A stretch of 64,000 nucleotides of DNA from Microbacterium sp. (GCF_031179285.1 NZ_JAPSHY010000014.1:19552-83551), one strand, 5' to 3'. Shown: positions 16,404-25,362, numbered from the stretch's first letter. Translations and numbers: made by a program. The notes: generated from the letters alone by a model not told the origin.

Positions 16404-17141
16404 TCAGCGGCCGAGGGAACGCACGACCGCAAGGGCTGTCTCGAGATCGGTGACCTCGTAGCCGCCGACACCGTCGGAGGCCGATCCCATGCGGACTCCC
16501 CCCTGCTGCGTCACCGACCGCTTCGCCGAGAAATGCAGCGCGTCGACTCCCACGGCGGCGAGCGCCGGCGCTGTCGCCGCATCCACCCCGCTGCCTGCCA
16601 TGATCTCGATCTGACCCTCCGCCGCCACGACGAGTGCGCGGAGTGTGTCGATGCCGTCGATCGCAGCGGACGCCCCGCCCGAGGTGAGCACGCGTCGTAG
16701 GCCGAGCGCGCGCGCCGCCGCCAGGGTCGCCAGCGGGTCTGCGGACATGTCGATGGCACGGTGGAGGGTGACGGATGCCGTCCCGGCGGCGTCGCGCAGT
16801 CGGGTCATCGCGGCGACGTCGAGCCGCCCCGCATCGTCGAGCACGCCGATCACCACGCCGGCCGCCCCGGCTTCGACGGCGCGACGCACGTCCCGCTCGG
16901 CGGTCGCGAGCTCGTCCGCGTCATAGTGGAATCCGCCGGCGCGCGGTCGGATCAGCACGTGCGTCTCGGGCCCGTCGTCGCCCGCGGCCTCGAGAGTGAG
17001 CTCGATCGTGGCCGGCGACGGCGTGAGACCACCGAGGGCCAGAGCCTGAGCGAGTTCGACGCGCGCGGCACCGACCTCGCGGGCGACCCGCATTCCAGCG
17101 GGATCCTGCACGGCGATTTCCAGGGCGAGCGTTCGGGTCAC
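16404..17141 (-). CDS. cutC: CutC-family protein
   Basis: 245 residues from a GTG at 17141; a longer upstream frame lacks homology. The TIM-barrel CutC pattern is clear: LALEIAVQDPAGMRVAREVGAARVELAQALALGGLTPS at the start, VLIRPRAGGFHYDADEL near residue 85, VTLHRAIDMSADPLATL, VLTSGGASAAIDGIDTLR and IEIMAGSGVDA. The family was named for copper homeostasis in E. coli, but its enzymatic role is unsettled; it is cytoplasmic. It is divergent from the marR gene at 17227. Confidence 0.9.
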   Translation of the reverse strand: MTRTLALEIAVQDPAGMRVAREVGAARVELAQALALGGLTPSPATIELTLEAAGDDGPETHVLIRPRAGGFHYDADELATAERDVRRAVEAGAAGVVIGVLDDAGRLDVAAMTRLRDAAGTASVTLHRAIDMSADPLATLAAARALGLRRVLTSGGASAAIDGIDTLRALVVAAEGQIEIMAGSGVDAATAPALAAVGVDALHFSAKRSVTQQGGVRMGSASDGVGGYEVTDLETALAVVRSLGR

Positions 17142-17206
17142 CCGTCCATTCTGCCCTCCGCGCGCGCAGGGGCCCGCAGCATCCGGTCTTTCCCCTTCCA
17201 AGAAGA

Positions 17207-17223
17207 TTAGATAGGCTATCTAA
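17207..17223. promoter_or_regulatory. MarR operator, perfect palindrome
   Basis: TTAGATAG-G-CTATCTAA is a perfect 8-1-8 inverted repeat ending 4 nt before the marR ATG. Its position over the expected start site and its symmetry fit autorepression of the marR-MFS operon. Released repressor would express the exporter. Confidence 0.8.
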
Positions 17224-17226
17224 GTA

Positions 17227-17667
17227 ATGTCTGAGTCTGATGAAGCCCTCCACCTCACCGCCACAGACCTTCGCATGGCCACGTTCCGGCTCGCCCGGCG
17301 CCTGCGCAGCGCCCGTGCGGCCGACTCGATGAGCGACACACAGTTGGCGGTGCTCGCCGGCCTCCGCATGCACGGCCGACGTACGATCTCTGCGCTCGCG
17401 GAGAGTGAGCACATCACCGCTCCCTCGATGAGCAGCATCGTCAACGGTCTCGAGGAGCAGGGTCTCGTCGTGCGGATCCCCGACGAGGACGATCGCCGCC
17501 GTGTACAGGTCGAGATCACCGCGGCCGGCACCGAGATCGTCGCCGAGACCATCCGCCGACGCGACCACCTCCTGGCTGCGATGCTCGACCGGGTCGACTT
17601 CACCGCCGAAGAGCTCGCCACGTTGCGAGAGGCCAGTGCACTCATGAGGAGGGTGGCCGAACGATGA
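17227..17667 (+). CDS. MarR-family transcriptional regulator
   Basis: 146 residues. The winged helix-turn-helix spans about residues 35-100 (SDTQLAVLAGLRMHGRRTISALAESEHITAPSMSSIVNGLEEQGLVVRIPDEDDRRRVQVEIT), with the DxRxxx wing. It is co-translated with an MFS exporter (ATGA overlap), the classic arrangement of a repressor and the efflux pump it controls. A perfect palindrome sits immediately upstream. The ligand is unknown, probably a toxic aromatic or drug-like compound. Confidence 0.93.
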   Translation: MSESDEALHLTATDLRMATFRLARRLRSARAADSMSDTQLAVLAGLRMHGRRTISALAESEHITAPSMSSIVNGLEEQGLVVRIPDEDDRRRVQVEITAAGTEIVAETIRRRDHLLAAMLDRVDFTAEELATLREASALMRRVAER

Positions 17668-18998
17668 GCGCGATGTTCCGCTCCTTCTCCAACATCAACT
17701 ACCGCATCTGGTTCGCCGGCGCCCTGGTGTCGAACATCGGGGGCTGGATGCAGGCGACGGCCCAGGACTGGGTCGTGCTCACCGAACTCACCGACAATGA
17801 CGCGACCGCGATGGGCGTCACGATGGCCCTGCAGTTCGGACCTCCCCTGGTGCTGGTCAGCCTGACCGGCTGGGTGGCCGACCGCTTCGAACGACGCCGC
17901 ATCCTGCTGGCCACGCAGGCCTCGCTGCTGCTGCTGGCCGTCGCCGCCGGTGTGCTGCTGCTCACCGGTGTGATGACCCTGCCGATGATGTTCGGCTTCG
18001 CGCTGGGATTCGGCGTCGTCAACGCCTTCGACGCTCCGGCGCGGCAGGCGTTCGTGTCCGACATGGTCTCGACCGTTGAGACCTCGAACGCGGTCGCCCT
18101 CAACTCCGCATCCTTCAACCTGGCGCGCATGATCGGACCCGCCGTCGGGGGCCTCCTGATCGTGGCGATCGGCTCGGGCTGGGTGTTCGTGGTGAACGCG
18201 GCGACATTCCTGGCGATGATGTTCGCTCTGCTCATGATGCGAACCGGGCTCCTCGCTCCCCGACCGAAGAACCGTAGTCGCGGCGGCCTCGCCGCCGGCT
18301 TCCGCTACGTCTGGGGCCGCAGCGATCTGCGCGTCGTGTTCGTGATGGTGTTCCTCATCGGCGCCTTCGGCATGAATTTCCCGATCTTCGCCTCGACGAT
18401 GGCGATCGAGTTCGACAGCGGTGCCGACGGCTACGGCGTGCTCAGTTCGATCCTGGCCATCGGTTCGCTCGTCGGCGCTCTGCTCGCCGCTCGACGCGAC
18501 CGCGCGCGGGTGCGCGTGATGATCGCAGCTGCGGGCGGGTTCGGCGTCGCCGCCTTCGTCTCGTCGGCCATGCCGTCGTACATCTCGTATGCCGTCACGC
18601 TGATGTTCATCGGGTTCATGATCGTGACCCTGCTGACGACGGCGAACGGCTACGTGCAGATCACCACCGACGCTGCGCTGCGGGGCAGAGTGCTCGCGCT
18701 GTACATGGCGGTGATCATGGGGTCGACGCCGGTCGGCGCCCCGATCGCCGGCTGGGTGGCTGACGTCTTCGGTCCTCGCGCGGCGATCATGCTCGGCGGA
18801 GCCGCGGGGCTCGTCGCCTGCCTGATCGGCACGATCTGGGTGCTCTCATCCGGCCGGCTGCACCGGCGCACGGAGAGCCGCTTCCTGCTGACGCTCGACG
18901 AGACACGGCCGCTGGCCGTCGTCGACGAGGCCGACCCGGTGGAGTTCAGTGACGAGGCGGCGCAGACCACGCCGATCCGCACCGCCCGCAAGGAGTGA
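17664..18998 (+). CDS. MFS efflux transporter (MFS_3/EntS-like)
   Basis: 444 residues with about 12 hydrophobic helices. The N-terminus FRSFSNINYRIWFAGALVSNIGGWMQATAQDWVVLTEL is characteristic of the MFS_3 drug/siderophore exporter group. The A-motif is visible as GWVADRFERRRILLATQ, and a conserved FDAPARQAFVSDMV segment follows. The C-terminal tail (about residues 400-444) is hydrophilic. It exports small molecules by proton antiport from the cytoplasmic membrane. It overlaps marR by 4 nt and should be induced by the MarR ligand. Confidence 0.9.
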   Translation: MSAMFRSFSNINYRIWFAGALVSNIGGWMQATAQDWVVLTELTDNDATAMGVTMALQFGPPLVLVSLTGWVADRFERRRILLATQASLLLLAVAAGVLLLTGVMTLPMMFGFALGFGVVNAFDAPARQAFVSDMVSTVETSNAVALNSASFNLARMIGPAVGGLLIVAIGSGWVFVVNAATFLAMMFALLMMRTGLLAPRPKNRSRGGLAAGFRYVWGRSDLRVVFVMVFLIGAFGMNFPIFASTMAIEFDSGADGYGVLSSILAIGSLVGALLAARRDRARVRVMIAAAGGFGVAAFVSSAMPSYISYAVTLMFIGFMIVTLLTTANGYVQITTDAALRGRVLALYMAVIMGSTPVGAPIAGWVADVFGPRAAIMLGGAAGLVACLIGTIWVLSSGRLHRRTESRFLLTLDETRPLAVVDEADPVEFSDEAAQTTPIRTARKE

Positions 18999-19003
18999 GC
19001 GCC

Positions 19004-19040
19004 GTCAGGCATCGTCCCGGCCTGAGGCGGCGAGCCTGAC
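19004..19040 (+). terminator. Possible hairpin between the MFS and BCCT genes
   Basis: GTCAGGC (19004-19010) and GCCTGAC (19034-19040) can pair around a 23-nt loop just after the MFS stop. There is no T-run, so this is only a weak terminator candidate. Confidence 0.25.
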
Positions 19041-19071
19041 GCGGCGAGCGCCGTCGGGCTACCGTGGATGG

Positions 19072-20964
19072 ATGAGCGGATCCGAGAGCAGCGACAGTCT
19101 TCCCGGGGAGATCACCGCCGAACCGAAGCTCGAAAGCCCGGCGAGACGGTCTCTTCCGCCCGTGCAGCGGTGGGTGTTCTGGCCGGCATCGGTGATCATC
19201 GCCGTGTTCGTGGCCTTCACGCTCGCCGCGCCCCATCTGGCCGAACAGCTGTTCTCGGTCATCCAGACGAGCATCGTCAACGCGTTCAACTGGTATTACG
19301 TGCTGATCGCGGCCTTCTTCGTCGCCTTCAGCCTGTTTCTCGGCTTCAGCCGGTTCGGCGACATCAAGCTGGGGCGCGACGATGACGAGCCCGAGTTCTC
19401 GCTGCTGAGCTGGTTCTCGCTGCTGTTCGCCGCCGGAATGGGCATCGGCCTCGTCTTCTACGGCGTCGCCGAGCCGCTCACCCATTTCGTGTCGCCCCGA
19501 CCGGGGGTCGCCGGCACACCCGAGCAGCTCGCACAGCAGGCGCTCAGCCAGACCTACTTGCACTGGGGCGTGCATGCCTGGTCGATCTACGTCGTCATCG
19601 GCCTGGCCCTCGCGTACGCGATCCACCGCCGTCGCCGGCCGATCTCGATCCGGTGGACGCTCGAACCCCTGCTCGGCAAGTGTGTCGAGGGCGGATGGGG
19701 ACACGCGATCGACGTGATCGCCCTCGTCGGCACGCTCTTCGGGGTCGCCACGTCTCTCGGACTCGGGGTACTGCAGATCAGCTCAGGGCTCGAATCCGCC
19801 GGCATCGCAGAGCCGGACGTGACGACGCAGGTGATCATCATCCTGGTCATCTCCGTCTTCGTGCTCATGTCGGTGCTGTCGGGTGTCACCAAGGGTATGA
19901 AGTGGCTGTCGAACTTCAACCTCGTGATGGCCGGGCTACTCGTGCTCTACCTCCTGATCGCGGGGCCGAGCGAGTTCCTGCTGCGCGACTTCGTTCAGTC
20001 GATCGGCAACTACATCCAGAACTTCATCGGGCTCTCGTTCAACGTCAGCGCCTTCCAGGGCTCGGCCGGCGAGCAATGGCAGGCGCAATGGACGTCCTTC
20101 TACTGGGGGTGGTGGATCTCGTGGGCGCCCTTCGTGGGCATCTTCATCGCCCGCATCTCGAAGGGCCGCACCGTGCGGCAGTTCGTCGCCGGCGTCATCC
20201 TCGTGCCGACACTTCTCGGAATCCTCTGGTTCTCAGTGTTGGGCGGCTCCGCCCTTGCCATCGAGCTGAACGAGCCGGGAACGCTGACGACAAACGGCGA
20301 GGTCGATCTCCAGGGTGCCCTCTTCGCCCTCCTGCAGCACGTGCCCGGAACGGCCGTCGTGACGATCGGCGCCCTGGTGCTGATCGCGATCTTCTTCATC
20401 ACCTCCGCCGACTCCGGCGCGCTCGTGATGGGCATGATCGCCACCGGTGGCCAGCAGAACCCGAAACGACGGATCCGAGCCTTCTTCGTGCTGGTGACCG
20501 CGACCCTTGCCATCGCGCTCCTTCTGGCCGGCGGCCTGACCGCCCTGCAGACCGCGGCGATCACCATCGCCCTTCCGTTCAGCGTCGTGCTGCTGCTGAT
20601 GTGCTGGGCGACGATGCTCGCCTTCATCCGCGAGCGGCGAGCCTACGCGCGTGCGGAGCGCGCCCAGCTCATCGACCGGATCGGCGACTACTACGGCCTC
20701 GAGGTCGAGTCCCATGACGAGCGCGGGATCCTCGGCGCTCAGCCGCGATGGATACGCAATCTGCAGCGGCGATTCCGCCTCCCCGTGGCGCCGGCGAACC
20801 CCACGCGACCGTCGCCGGCGTTGCTGAGCAGCGATGGAAGGTCGGACTCGGGCCCGGCGACGCTCGACGTCGATGACCTCGTCTCCGCCGACGAGCTCTC
20901 CGCCCATGACGATCCGGACGTGCCGGAGCACGGAGAGGGCGAGGCACCGCAGCTGCCACGGTGA
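19072..20964 (+). CDS. BCCT-family betaine/choline/carnitine transporter
   Basis: 630 residues from an ATG after GTGGATGG. A short hydrophilic N-terminus precedes twelve membrane segments. The family signature is seen as FYWGWWISWAPFVGIFIARISKGRTVRQF (about residues 345-373) and the glycine-rich substrate stretch as FAAGMGIGLVFYGVAEPL. It imports glycine betaine or similar osmolytes with sodium ions. A C-terminal tail of about 120 residues rich in Asp, Ser and Arg follows the last helix. In related carriers such as BetP the tail senses osmotic stress, which suggests but does not prove the same here. Confidence 0.93.
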   Translation: MSGSESSDSLPGEITAEPKLESPARRSLPPVQRWVFWPASVIIAVFVAFTLAAPHLAEQLFSVIQTSIVNAFNWYYVLIAAFFVAFSLFLGFSRFGDIKLGRDDDEPEFSLLSWFSLLFAAGMGIGLVFYGVAEPLTHFVSPRPGVAGTPEQLAQQALSQTYLHWGVHAWSIYVVIGLALAYAIHRRRRPISIRWTLEPLLGKCVEGGWGHAIDVIALVGTLFGVATSLGLGVLQISSGLESAGIAEPDVTTQVIIILVISVFVLMSVLSGVTKGMKWLSNFNLVMAGLLVLYLLIAGPSEFLLRDFVQSIGNYIQNFIGLSFNVSAFQGSAGEQWQAQWTSFYWGWWISWAPFVGIFIARISKGRTVRQFVAGVILVPTLLGILWFSVLGGSALAIELNEPGTLTTNGEVDLQGALFALLQHVPGTAVVTIGALVLIAIFFITSADSGALVMGMIATGGQQNPKRRIRAFFVLVTATLAIALLLAGGLTALQTAAITIALPFSVVLLLMCWATMLAFIRERRAYARAERAQLIDRIGDYYGLEVESHDERGILGAQPRWIRNLQRRFRLPVAPANPTRPSPALLSSDGRSDSGPATLDVDDLVSADELSAHDDPDVPEHGEGEAPQLPR

Positions 20965-21022
20965 CGAATCGCGGCTTGTCAATCCCCTGACGGGCGCCGG
21001 GTCGGCGACATAGCCTCCTGGC

Positions 21023-21307
21023 ATGGACGAGAACACAGAACGCACCCCGCATCCGGAGGATCCCGCAGAAGGCGCCCCTGGCGTCGACGACACGACCGGC
21101 GCCAACGGCCAGGGCGCCACGCAGGGCGGAGCCATCCAGGGCGACAGCTCGCACGGCGACTCTCCCCGCGGCGCCATCCAGGGCGACGCCGGCGAGCAGC
21201 GCTCCCCGTTGGGGGGCGACGAGAACACCGAGGATCAGCTCGGCGCTGACAACGCGGCCGAACAGGACACACTGCGCACCCTCGATCCCGACGACTCACC
21301 CGCCTGA
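21023..21307 (+). CDS. Small acidic low-complexity protein
   Basis: 94 residues, rich in Asp, Glu, Gly, Asn and Gln, with no hydrophobic segment. A short repeat, GGAIQGDSSHGDS and later RGAIQGDAGEQRS, is visible in the middle. No domain is recognised, and it is predicted to be disordered and cytoplasmic. It follows the BCCT gene by 58 nt with only a weak ribosome site (CCTGGCATGG). A strong hairpin after the stop supports a real transcript end. The composition suggests a stress- or hydration-related protein, but that is a guess. Confidence 0.55.
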   Translation: MDENTERTPHPEDPAEGAPGVDDTTGANGQGATQGGAIQGDSSHGDSPRGAIQGDAGEQRSPLGGDENTEDQLGADNAAEQDTLRTLDPDDSPA

Positions 21308-21329
21308 TCGAGACGGTCGCGTCTGACGT

Positions 21330-21370
21330 GACAGGGGCGGCCCTCCCGGTCCGGGAAAGCCGCCCTTGTC
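21330..21370. terminator. Bidirectional hairpin between convergent genes
   Basis: GACAGGGGCGGC (21330-21341) pairs with GCCGCCCTTGTC (21359-21370) with one G-T wobble, around a loop of about 17 nt. It lies between the stops of the 94-residue gene and rocD and can serve both directions. Confidence 0.7.
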
Positions 21371-21398
21371 GCGTCGCGGCCGTGAGCCGTTGAGATTC

Positions 21399-22616
21399 TC
21401 AGGCCCCGAGCACGAACCGAAGCTGCTCGACGGCCCAGTCGAGCTCGGTCGCTCGGATCACCAGCGGCGGGGCCATGCGGATGGTCTGGCCGTGCGTGTC
21501 CTTGACGAGCACCCCTCGGGCCATCAACCGCTCGGCGATCGCGCGACCGGTCCCCCGCGAGGGATCGATGTCGACGCCGGCCCAGAGACCGGCGATGCGC
21601 ACGGCGGTGACCCCGTTGCCGATGAGCGGCTCCAGTCCCTGCTGCAGGTGAGCACCCAGCGCCCTGGCCCGCTCCTGGAACTCTCCGGTCGCGAGCATCT
21701 CGACGACGCGGAGCCCGACGGCGGCAGCGAGCGGATTGCCCCCGAAGGTCGAACCGTGTTCGCCCGGTCGGATGACGCCCAGGACATCACGGTCGCCGAC
21801 CACGGCGGAGACGGGCAGGATGCCGCCGCCGAGGGCCTTGCCCAGAAGGTACAGGTCGGGCACGACACCCTCTCGGTCGCAGGCGAAGGTCTCGCCGACG
21901 CGTCCGAGACCCGACTGGATCTCATCGGCGATGAACAGCACCTGCCGCTCGTCGCAGATCTCCCGGATGCGCCGCAGGTAGCCCTCCGGAGGGATGACCA
22001 CGCCACCCTCGCCCTGGATGGGCTCGATGAGGATCGCTGCGGTCTCCTCGGTGATGGCCGCGGCCACGGCATCCGCATCCCCGTAGGGGACCACGTCGAA
22101 GCCGGGCGTGTACGGACCGAAGTCGTCGCGCGCCTGCTCGTCGTCGCTGAAGCTCACGATGGTGGTGGTGCGGCCGTGGAAGTTGCCGGTGGCGACGATG
22201 ATGCGCGCACGCCCTTCGGCGATGCCTTTGACCCGGTAGCCCCAGGCGCGGGCGACCTTGATGCCCGTCTCGACGGCCTCGGCGCCGGTGTTCATCGGCA
22301 GCACGAGCTCCTTGCCGCAGAGGGCAGCGAGTGCCGCCGCGAAGGGCTCGAGCCGGTCGCTCATGAACGCGCGGCTGATGAGGGTGACCCGCCCGAGCTG
22401 CTCGGTGAGGGCGGCGACCAGCGCAGGATGGCGGTGACCGAAGTTGACCGCGGAATAGGCGGCGAGCAGGTCGAGGTATCGCTTGCCCTCGACATCGGTC
22501 ACCCAGGAGCCCTCGCCCCGCGCGATGTTCACCGGGAGCGGGTGATAGTTCTCGGCGACGTGCGGTTCGGCGGCGATCACTTCTGACGGGTCGAGAACGG
22601 TCTCAGCAGCGGTCAC
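21399..22616 (-). CDS. rocD: Ornithine--oxo-acid transaminase
   Basis: 405 residues from a GTG overlapping the ddaH stop (GTGA). It transfers the delta-amino group of ornithine to 2-oxoglutarate, giving glutamate semialdehyde/pyrroline-5-carboxylate. The class III aminotransferase fold is clear: YLDLLAAYSAVNFGHRHP, LPMNTGAEAVETGIKVARAWGY, the PLP-aspartate region VLFIADEIQSGLGR, and the PLP lysine in LYLLGKALGGGILPVSAV. The product feeds the dehydrogenase half of PutA encoded at 25455-29111. Coupling to ddaH indicates an arginine-derivative to ornithine to glutamate route. Confidence 0.94.
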   Translation of the reverse strand: MTAAETVLDPSEVIAAEPHVAENYHPLPVNIARGEGSWVTDVEGKRYLDLLAAYSAVNFGHRHPALVAALTEQLGRVTLISRAFMSDRLEPFAAALAALCGKELVLPMNTGAEAVETGIKVARAWGYRVKGIAEGRARIIVATGNFHGRTTTIVSFSDDEQARDDFGPYTPGFDVVPYGDADAVAAAITEETAAILIEPIQGEGGVVIPPEGYLRRIREICDERQVLFIADEIQSGLGRVGETFACDREGVVPDLYLLGKALGGGILPVSAVVGDRDVLGVIRPGEHGSTFGGNPLAAAVGLRVVEMLATGEFQERARALGAHLQQGLEPLIGNGVTAVRIAGLWAGVDIDPSRGTGRAIAERLMARGVLVKDTHGQTIRMAPPLVIRATELDWAVEQLRFVLGA

Positions 22617-23509
22617 TTCGCACCGCGCAGTTCGAGCGTGCAGCACTTGATGCCGCCGCCGCCGAGCAGCAGTTCAGACAGATCGACGGTGATCGGGTTG
22701 TAGCCGCGCTCGCGCAGCTGCCGCTCGAAGCCCGTCGCCCGCGGCGAGATGATGACGTTGTAGCCGTCGCTCGAGGAGTTGAGGCCGAACACCGAACCGT
22801 CCTCGTCCGAGACGAGGATCGCATCGGGGTACCGCTCCTCGAGGATCGCGCGGCTCGCATCGTCGAACGCGCCGGGGAGGTAGGCGATGTTCGCGCGCTC
22901 CGGGCCGCCGTTCTCGACGCCCTCGACCGGGTCGAGGACCGCGATGGCGGTGTCGAGGTGGTAGAACCGGGGGTCGACGAGGTTGAGCGAGACGACCTCC
23001 CGGCCGAAGACCTCGCCCACCTCATGGTGGCTGTCGCCGGTGGAGCGGAATCCGGTGCCGGCGAGGATCACATCACCGACGAGCAGGAAGTCGCCTTCGC
23101 CCTCGTTGACCTCTTCGGGGAGCACCGTGTCGTAGCCGTTGGCGCGGAACCAGTCGGCGAAGGCAGGCGCCTCACCGGCGCGCTCGGCGAACCGGAACTT
23201 CGGCACGTACGCGCGGCCGTCGATGAGGAAGCCGCCGTTGGCGGTGTACACCATGTCGGGGTAGCCCGCGAGCGGCTCGATGAGCTCGACCTCGTGGCCG
23301 AGTTCGCGGTACAGGTCGTACAGCTGCTGCCACTGCGCGACCGCATTGGCGGTGTCGGTCGGATTGGCCGGCTCCATCCACGGGTTGATCGCATAGCTCA
23401 CGGTGAAGTGCTCCGGCCGGCACATCAGGTAGTGGCGGCGGTGCGCGGTGCGGGTGGGGGCGGTCGTCACAGCGGTGTCATGCGTGGACAGTGTGCTTTC
23501 AAAAGACAT
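22613..23509 (-). CDS. ddaH: Dimethylargininase / amidinotransferase-fold hydrolase
   Basis: 298 residues from an ATG at 23509 with GAGGAG 5 nt upstream; the frame continues upstream without homology. The pentein fold of DDAH/arginine deiminase-like enzymes is indicated by HYLMCRPEHFTVSYAINPWM, DMVYTANGGFLIDGRAYVPKF, the histidine in DPRFYHLDTAIAVLD, and the catalytic cysteine in GGGIKCCTLELR at the end. It would convert methylated arginine (or arginine-like guanidines) to citrulline and an amine. The start of rocD overlaps its stop. Which guanidine is used cannot be decided from sequence alone. Confidence 0.87.
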   Translation of the reverse strand: MSFESTLSTHDTAVTTAPTRTAHRRHYLMCRPEHFTVSYAINPWMEPANPTDTANAVAQWQQLYDLYRELGHEVELIEPLAGYPDMVYTANGGFLIDGRAYVPKFRFAERAGEAPAFADWFRANGYDTVLPEEVNEGEGDFLLVGDVILAGTGFRSTGDSHHEVGEVFGREVVSLNLVDPRFYHLDTAIAVLDPVEGVENGGPERANIAYLPGAFDDASRAILEERYPDAILVSDEDGSVFGLNSSSDGYNVIISPRATGFERQLRERGYNPITVDLSELLLGGGGIKCCTLELRGAK

Positions 23510-23690
23510 GAAGGCTCCTCGAAAGAGATGCGGCGGACGCTGTCCAGGGGCCCGGCGGTCCTTCGACTCGCTGCGAAACTGCGCGAGGAAGATGCGACTC
23601 GGGCACGCCAGTGTCCATTGTGTCACCCGGCGCCTGTGCACCGCCAGAGCGCCCGATTCACCCGCGGCCGGTTTCACCCCGGTTCCCGGG

Positions 23691-24701
23691 TCACGCCGCG
23701 CGGACCACCACCTTGCCGACAGTATGACCGGCTTCGACATGAGCGAGCGCCGACGCCGCGTCGTCGAACGGCCATTCCCGCTCGATCACCGGGACGATGC
23801 GCCCCTCCGCGACCAGAGCCAGCAGCTTCCGCAGCACCTCCGGTCGGCTCGTCGCCGCGAGCGATCGGATGCGGGGCCTCCGACCGATCGACAGGAGAAG
23901 GGCCTTCAGCATGCGCGGAACCGGACCCATGATGTGTCCGCCATCCCCTGTCGTGAGCACGACCGATCCCCCGGGCGCGACGAGCCGCTGCAGGTCGCGC
24001 AGGGCGATACCTCCGGCGATGTCGATGACGGCGTCGAACCTCTCGGCGGGCAGGTCACTGAGGGGGCTCTGCCGGTGATCGAGCGTGCGGGCGGCACCCA
24101 GCGCCTCGATGAGAGGGGCGTTGCGGGCGCTGCAGGTGGCCCATACCTCCGCGCCGCGGAGCACGGCGAGCTGCACGGCGAACGTGCCGACGCCGCCCGA
24201 TGCTCCGATGATCAGCACCCGCGGGGTCGCCTGACCGGTCAGTCCGACACCGGCGGCGTCGAGTGCCTGCCAGGCAGTGCCACCGGCGATCGGCAGGCAT
24301 GCGGCGATGTCGGGCGTGATGTCCGGCGGTCGTGCCACGACCCGGGAGGCCTCGACGACTGCGTACGGCGCGAGCCCGCCACCACCGGGCAGCTCGACGA
24401 TGACGTCCTCACCGCGCTCTGCGCCGACGACGTCGGGTCCCACGGCGACGATGGTGCCGGCGACATCCATCCCGCGCACCGGATTCTTCGGGCGGGTGAA
24501 GCCGAACATCGGCCTCACCAGCAGGGGGTCGCCCAGCATCAGGCGCACGTCGCCGGCATTGAGCGCGGTCGCCTGCACCCGCAGCAGCACCTCGCCGCGG
24601 CCCGGTACGGGCACCGGCAGCTGCTCGATGCGGGTACCGGCGGCCGGGCCGTAGGTGCGGCGCACCCAGGCGGGCATCGTGGTGGGTATCGCTGTGGTCA
24701 T
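23691..24701 (-). CDS. Zinc-independent quinone reductase-like MDR oxidoreductase
   Basis: 336 residues. It begins MPAWVRRTYGPAAGTRIEQLPVPVPGRGEVLLRVQATALNAGDVRL, the GroES-like domain of medium-chain dehydrogenases. The Rossmann motif is in PRVLIIGASGGVGTFAVQLAVLRGAEV. Zinc ligands are absent, as in quinone oxidoreductases. It reduces quinones or enones using NADPH in the cytoplasm. It lies 1 nt after the XRE gene and completes a three-gene operon of membrane protein, XRE regulator and oxidoreductase. Confidence 0.88.
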   Translation of the reverse strand: MTTAIPTTMPAWVRRTYGPAAGTRIEQLPVPVPGRGEVLLRVQATALNAGDVRLMLGDPLLVRPMFGFTRPKNPVRGMDVAGTIVAVGPDVVGAERGEDVIVELPGGGGLAPYAVVEASRVVARPPDITPDIAACLPIAGGTAWQALDAAGVGLTGQATPRVLIIGASGGVGTFAVQLAVLRGAEVWATCSARNAPLIEALGAARTLDHRQSPLSDLPAERFDAVIDIAGGIALRDLQRLVAPGGSVVLTTGDGGHIMGPVPRMLKALLLSIGRRPRIRSLAATSRPEVLRKLLALVAEGRIVPVIEREWPFDDAASALAHVEAGHTVGKVVVRAA

Positions 24702-24702
24702 G

Positions 24703-24918
24703 TCATCGCTCCGGGTACTGGAAGAGGTCGTCGATACCGGCGCCGAAGGCGCGGGCGATCTGGAAGGCGAGTTCGAGGGTCGGTGAGTACTTCCCCTGCT
24801 CGATGGCGATCAGGGTCTGCCTGGTCACGCCGACGGCGCGGGCGAGTTCGGCCTGCGTCATCCCGGCCGCCTCACGGTGAGTGCGGATGCTGTTGGAGAC
24901 GAGTGTCGGCTTGACCAT
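24703..24918 (-). CDS. Small XRE-family transcriptional regulator
   Basis: 71 residues, almost entirely one helix-turn-helix: IRTHREAAGMTQAELARAVGVTRQTLIAIEQGKYSPTLELAFQIARAFGAGIDDLFQY. This is the compact YozG/YgzD-like type that commonly pairs with a small membrane protein. The ATG at 24918 overlaps the stop of that membrane gene by one base. Two inverted 19-bp sites in front of the operon are likely its binding sites. Confidence 0.93.
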   Translation of the reverse strand: MVKPTLVSNSIRTHREAAGMTQAELARAVGVTRQTLIAIEQGKYSPTLELAFQIARAFGAGIDDLFQYPER

Positions 24919-25352
24919 CACGCGAGCCCGCGCCGGTAGGCGATGACCCGAGCGATGCCTCCGACGATGGCGGACACCGCGAATCCGGCGAACATCGTGT
25001 TGGCGATCCAGAAGACATCGGCTCCGACGGCGCACAGGGCGATGACGCCGAGGCCTGCGATGACGAGGAACGCCTGCTCGACCCGCGAGCCCATCCTGCT
25101 GATGTCACGGTCCCGCACATCCGACCGGCCCACGCCTTCCGAGTCCTTCATCCCCGCGAGGATGCCCCAGAGGATGCTGAGCACGATCGTGACCGCGATG
25201 CTGATTCCGATCGTCCCGAGCATCAGCGGCAGCCAGTCGACACCCGTGAGGGGCCCGCCTTCCGCCTGCTGGATGACGAGAACCACATAGATCGTCACCG
25301 CGATGACGGTGACGACGAGTCCGGCCCAGGCGTTGCGCTCTTGATAGACCAT
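24918..25352 (-). CDS. Small four-helix membrane protein, partner of the XRE regulator
   Basis: 144 residues from an ATG at 25352 with GGAGG upstream (a longer frame exists but would begin inside the operator). Four hydrophobic stretches are seen: WAGLVVTVIAVTIYVVLVI, WLPLMLGTIGISIAVTIVLSILWGIL, AFLVIAGLGVIALCAVGADVFWI, and MFAGFAVSAIVGGIARVIAY. No catalytic motif is recognised. Membrane protein/small XRE pairs of this kind are widespread in Gram-positive bacteria and their role is mostly unknown. The membrane partner may modulate the regulator. Confidence 0.8.
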   Translation of the reverse strand: MVYQERNAWAGLVVTVIAVTIYVVLVIQQAEGGPLTGVDWLPLMLGTIGISIAVTIVLSILWGILAGMKDSEGVGRSDVRDRDISRMGSRVEQAFLVIAGLGVIALCAVGADVFWIANTMFAGFAVSAIVGGIARVIAYRRGLA

Positions 25353-25362
25353 GTTGCCTCCG

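Noticed and set aside
20233..21228. A 331-codon minus-strand frame across the BCCT tail and the 94-residue gene
   Set aside because: No ribosome site or domain, and it mirrors a well-supported transporter gene.
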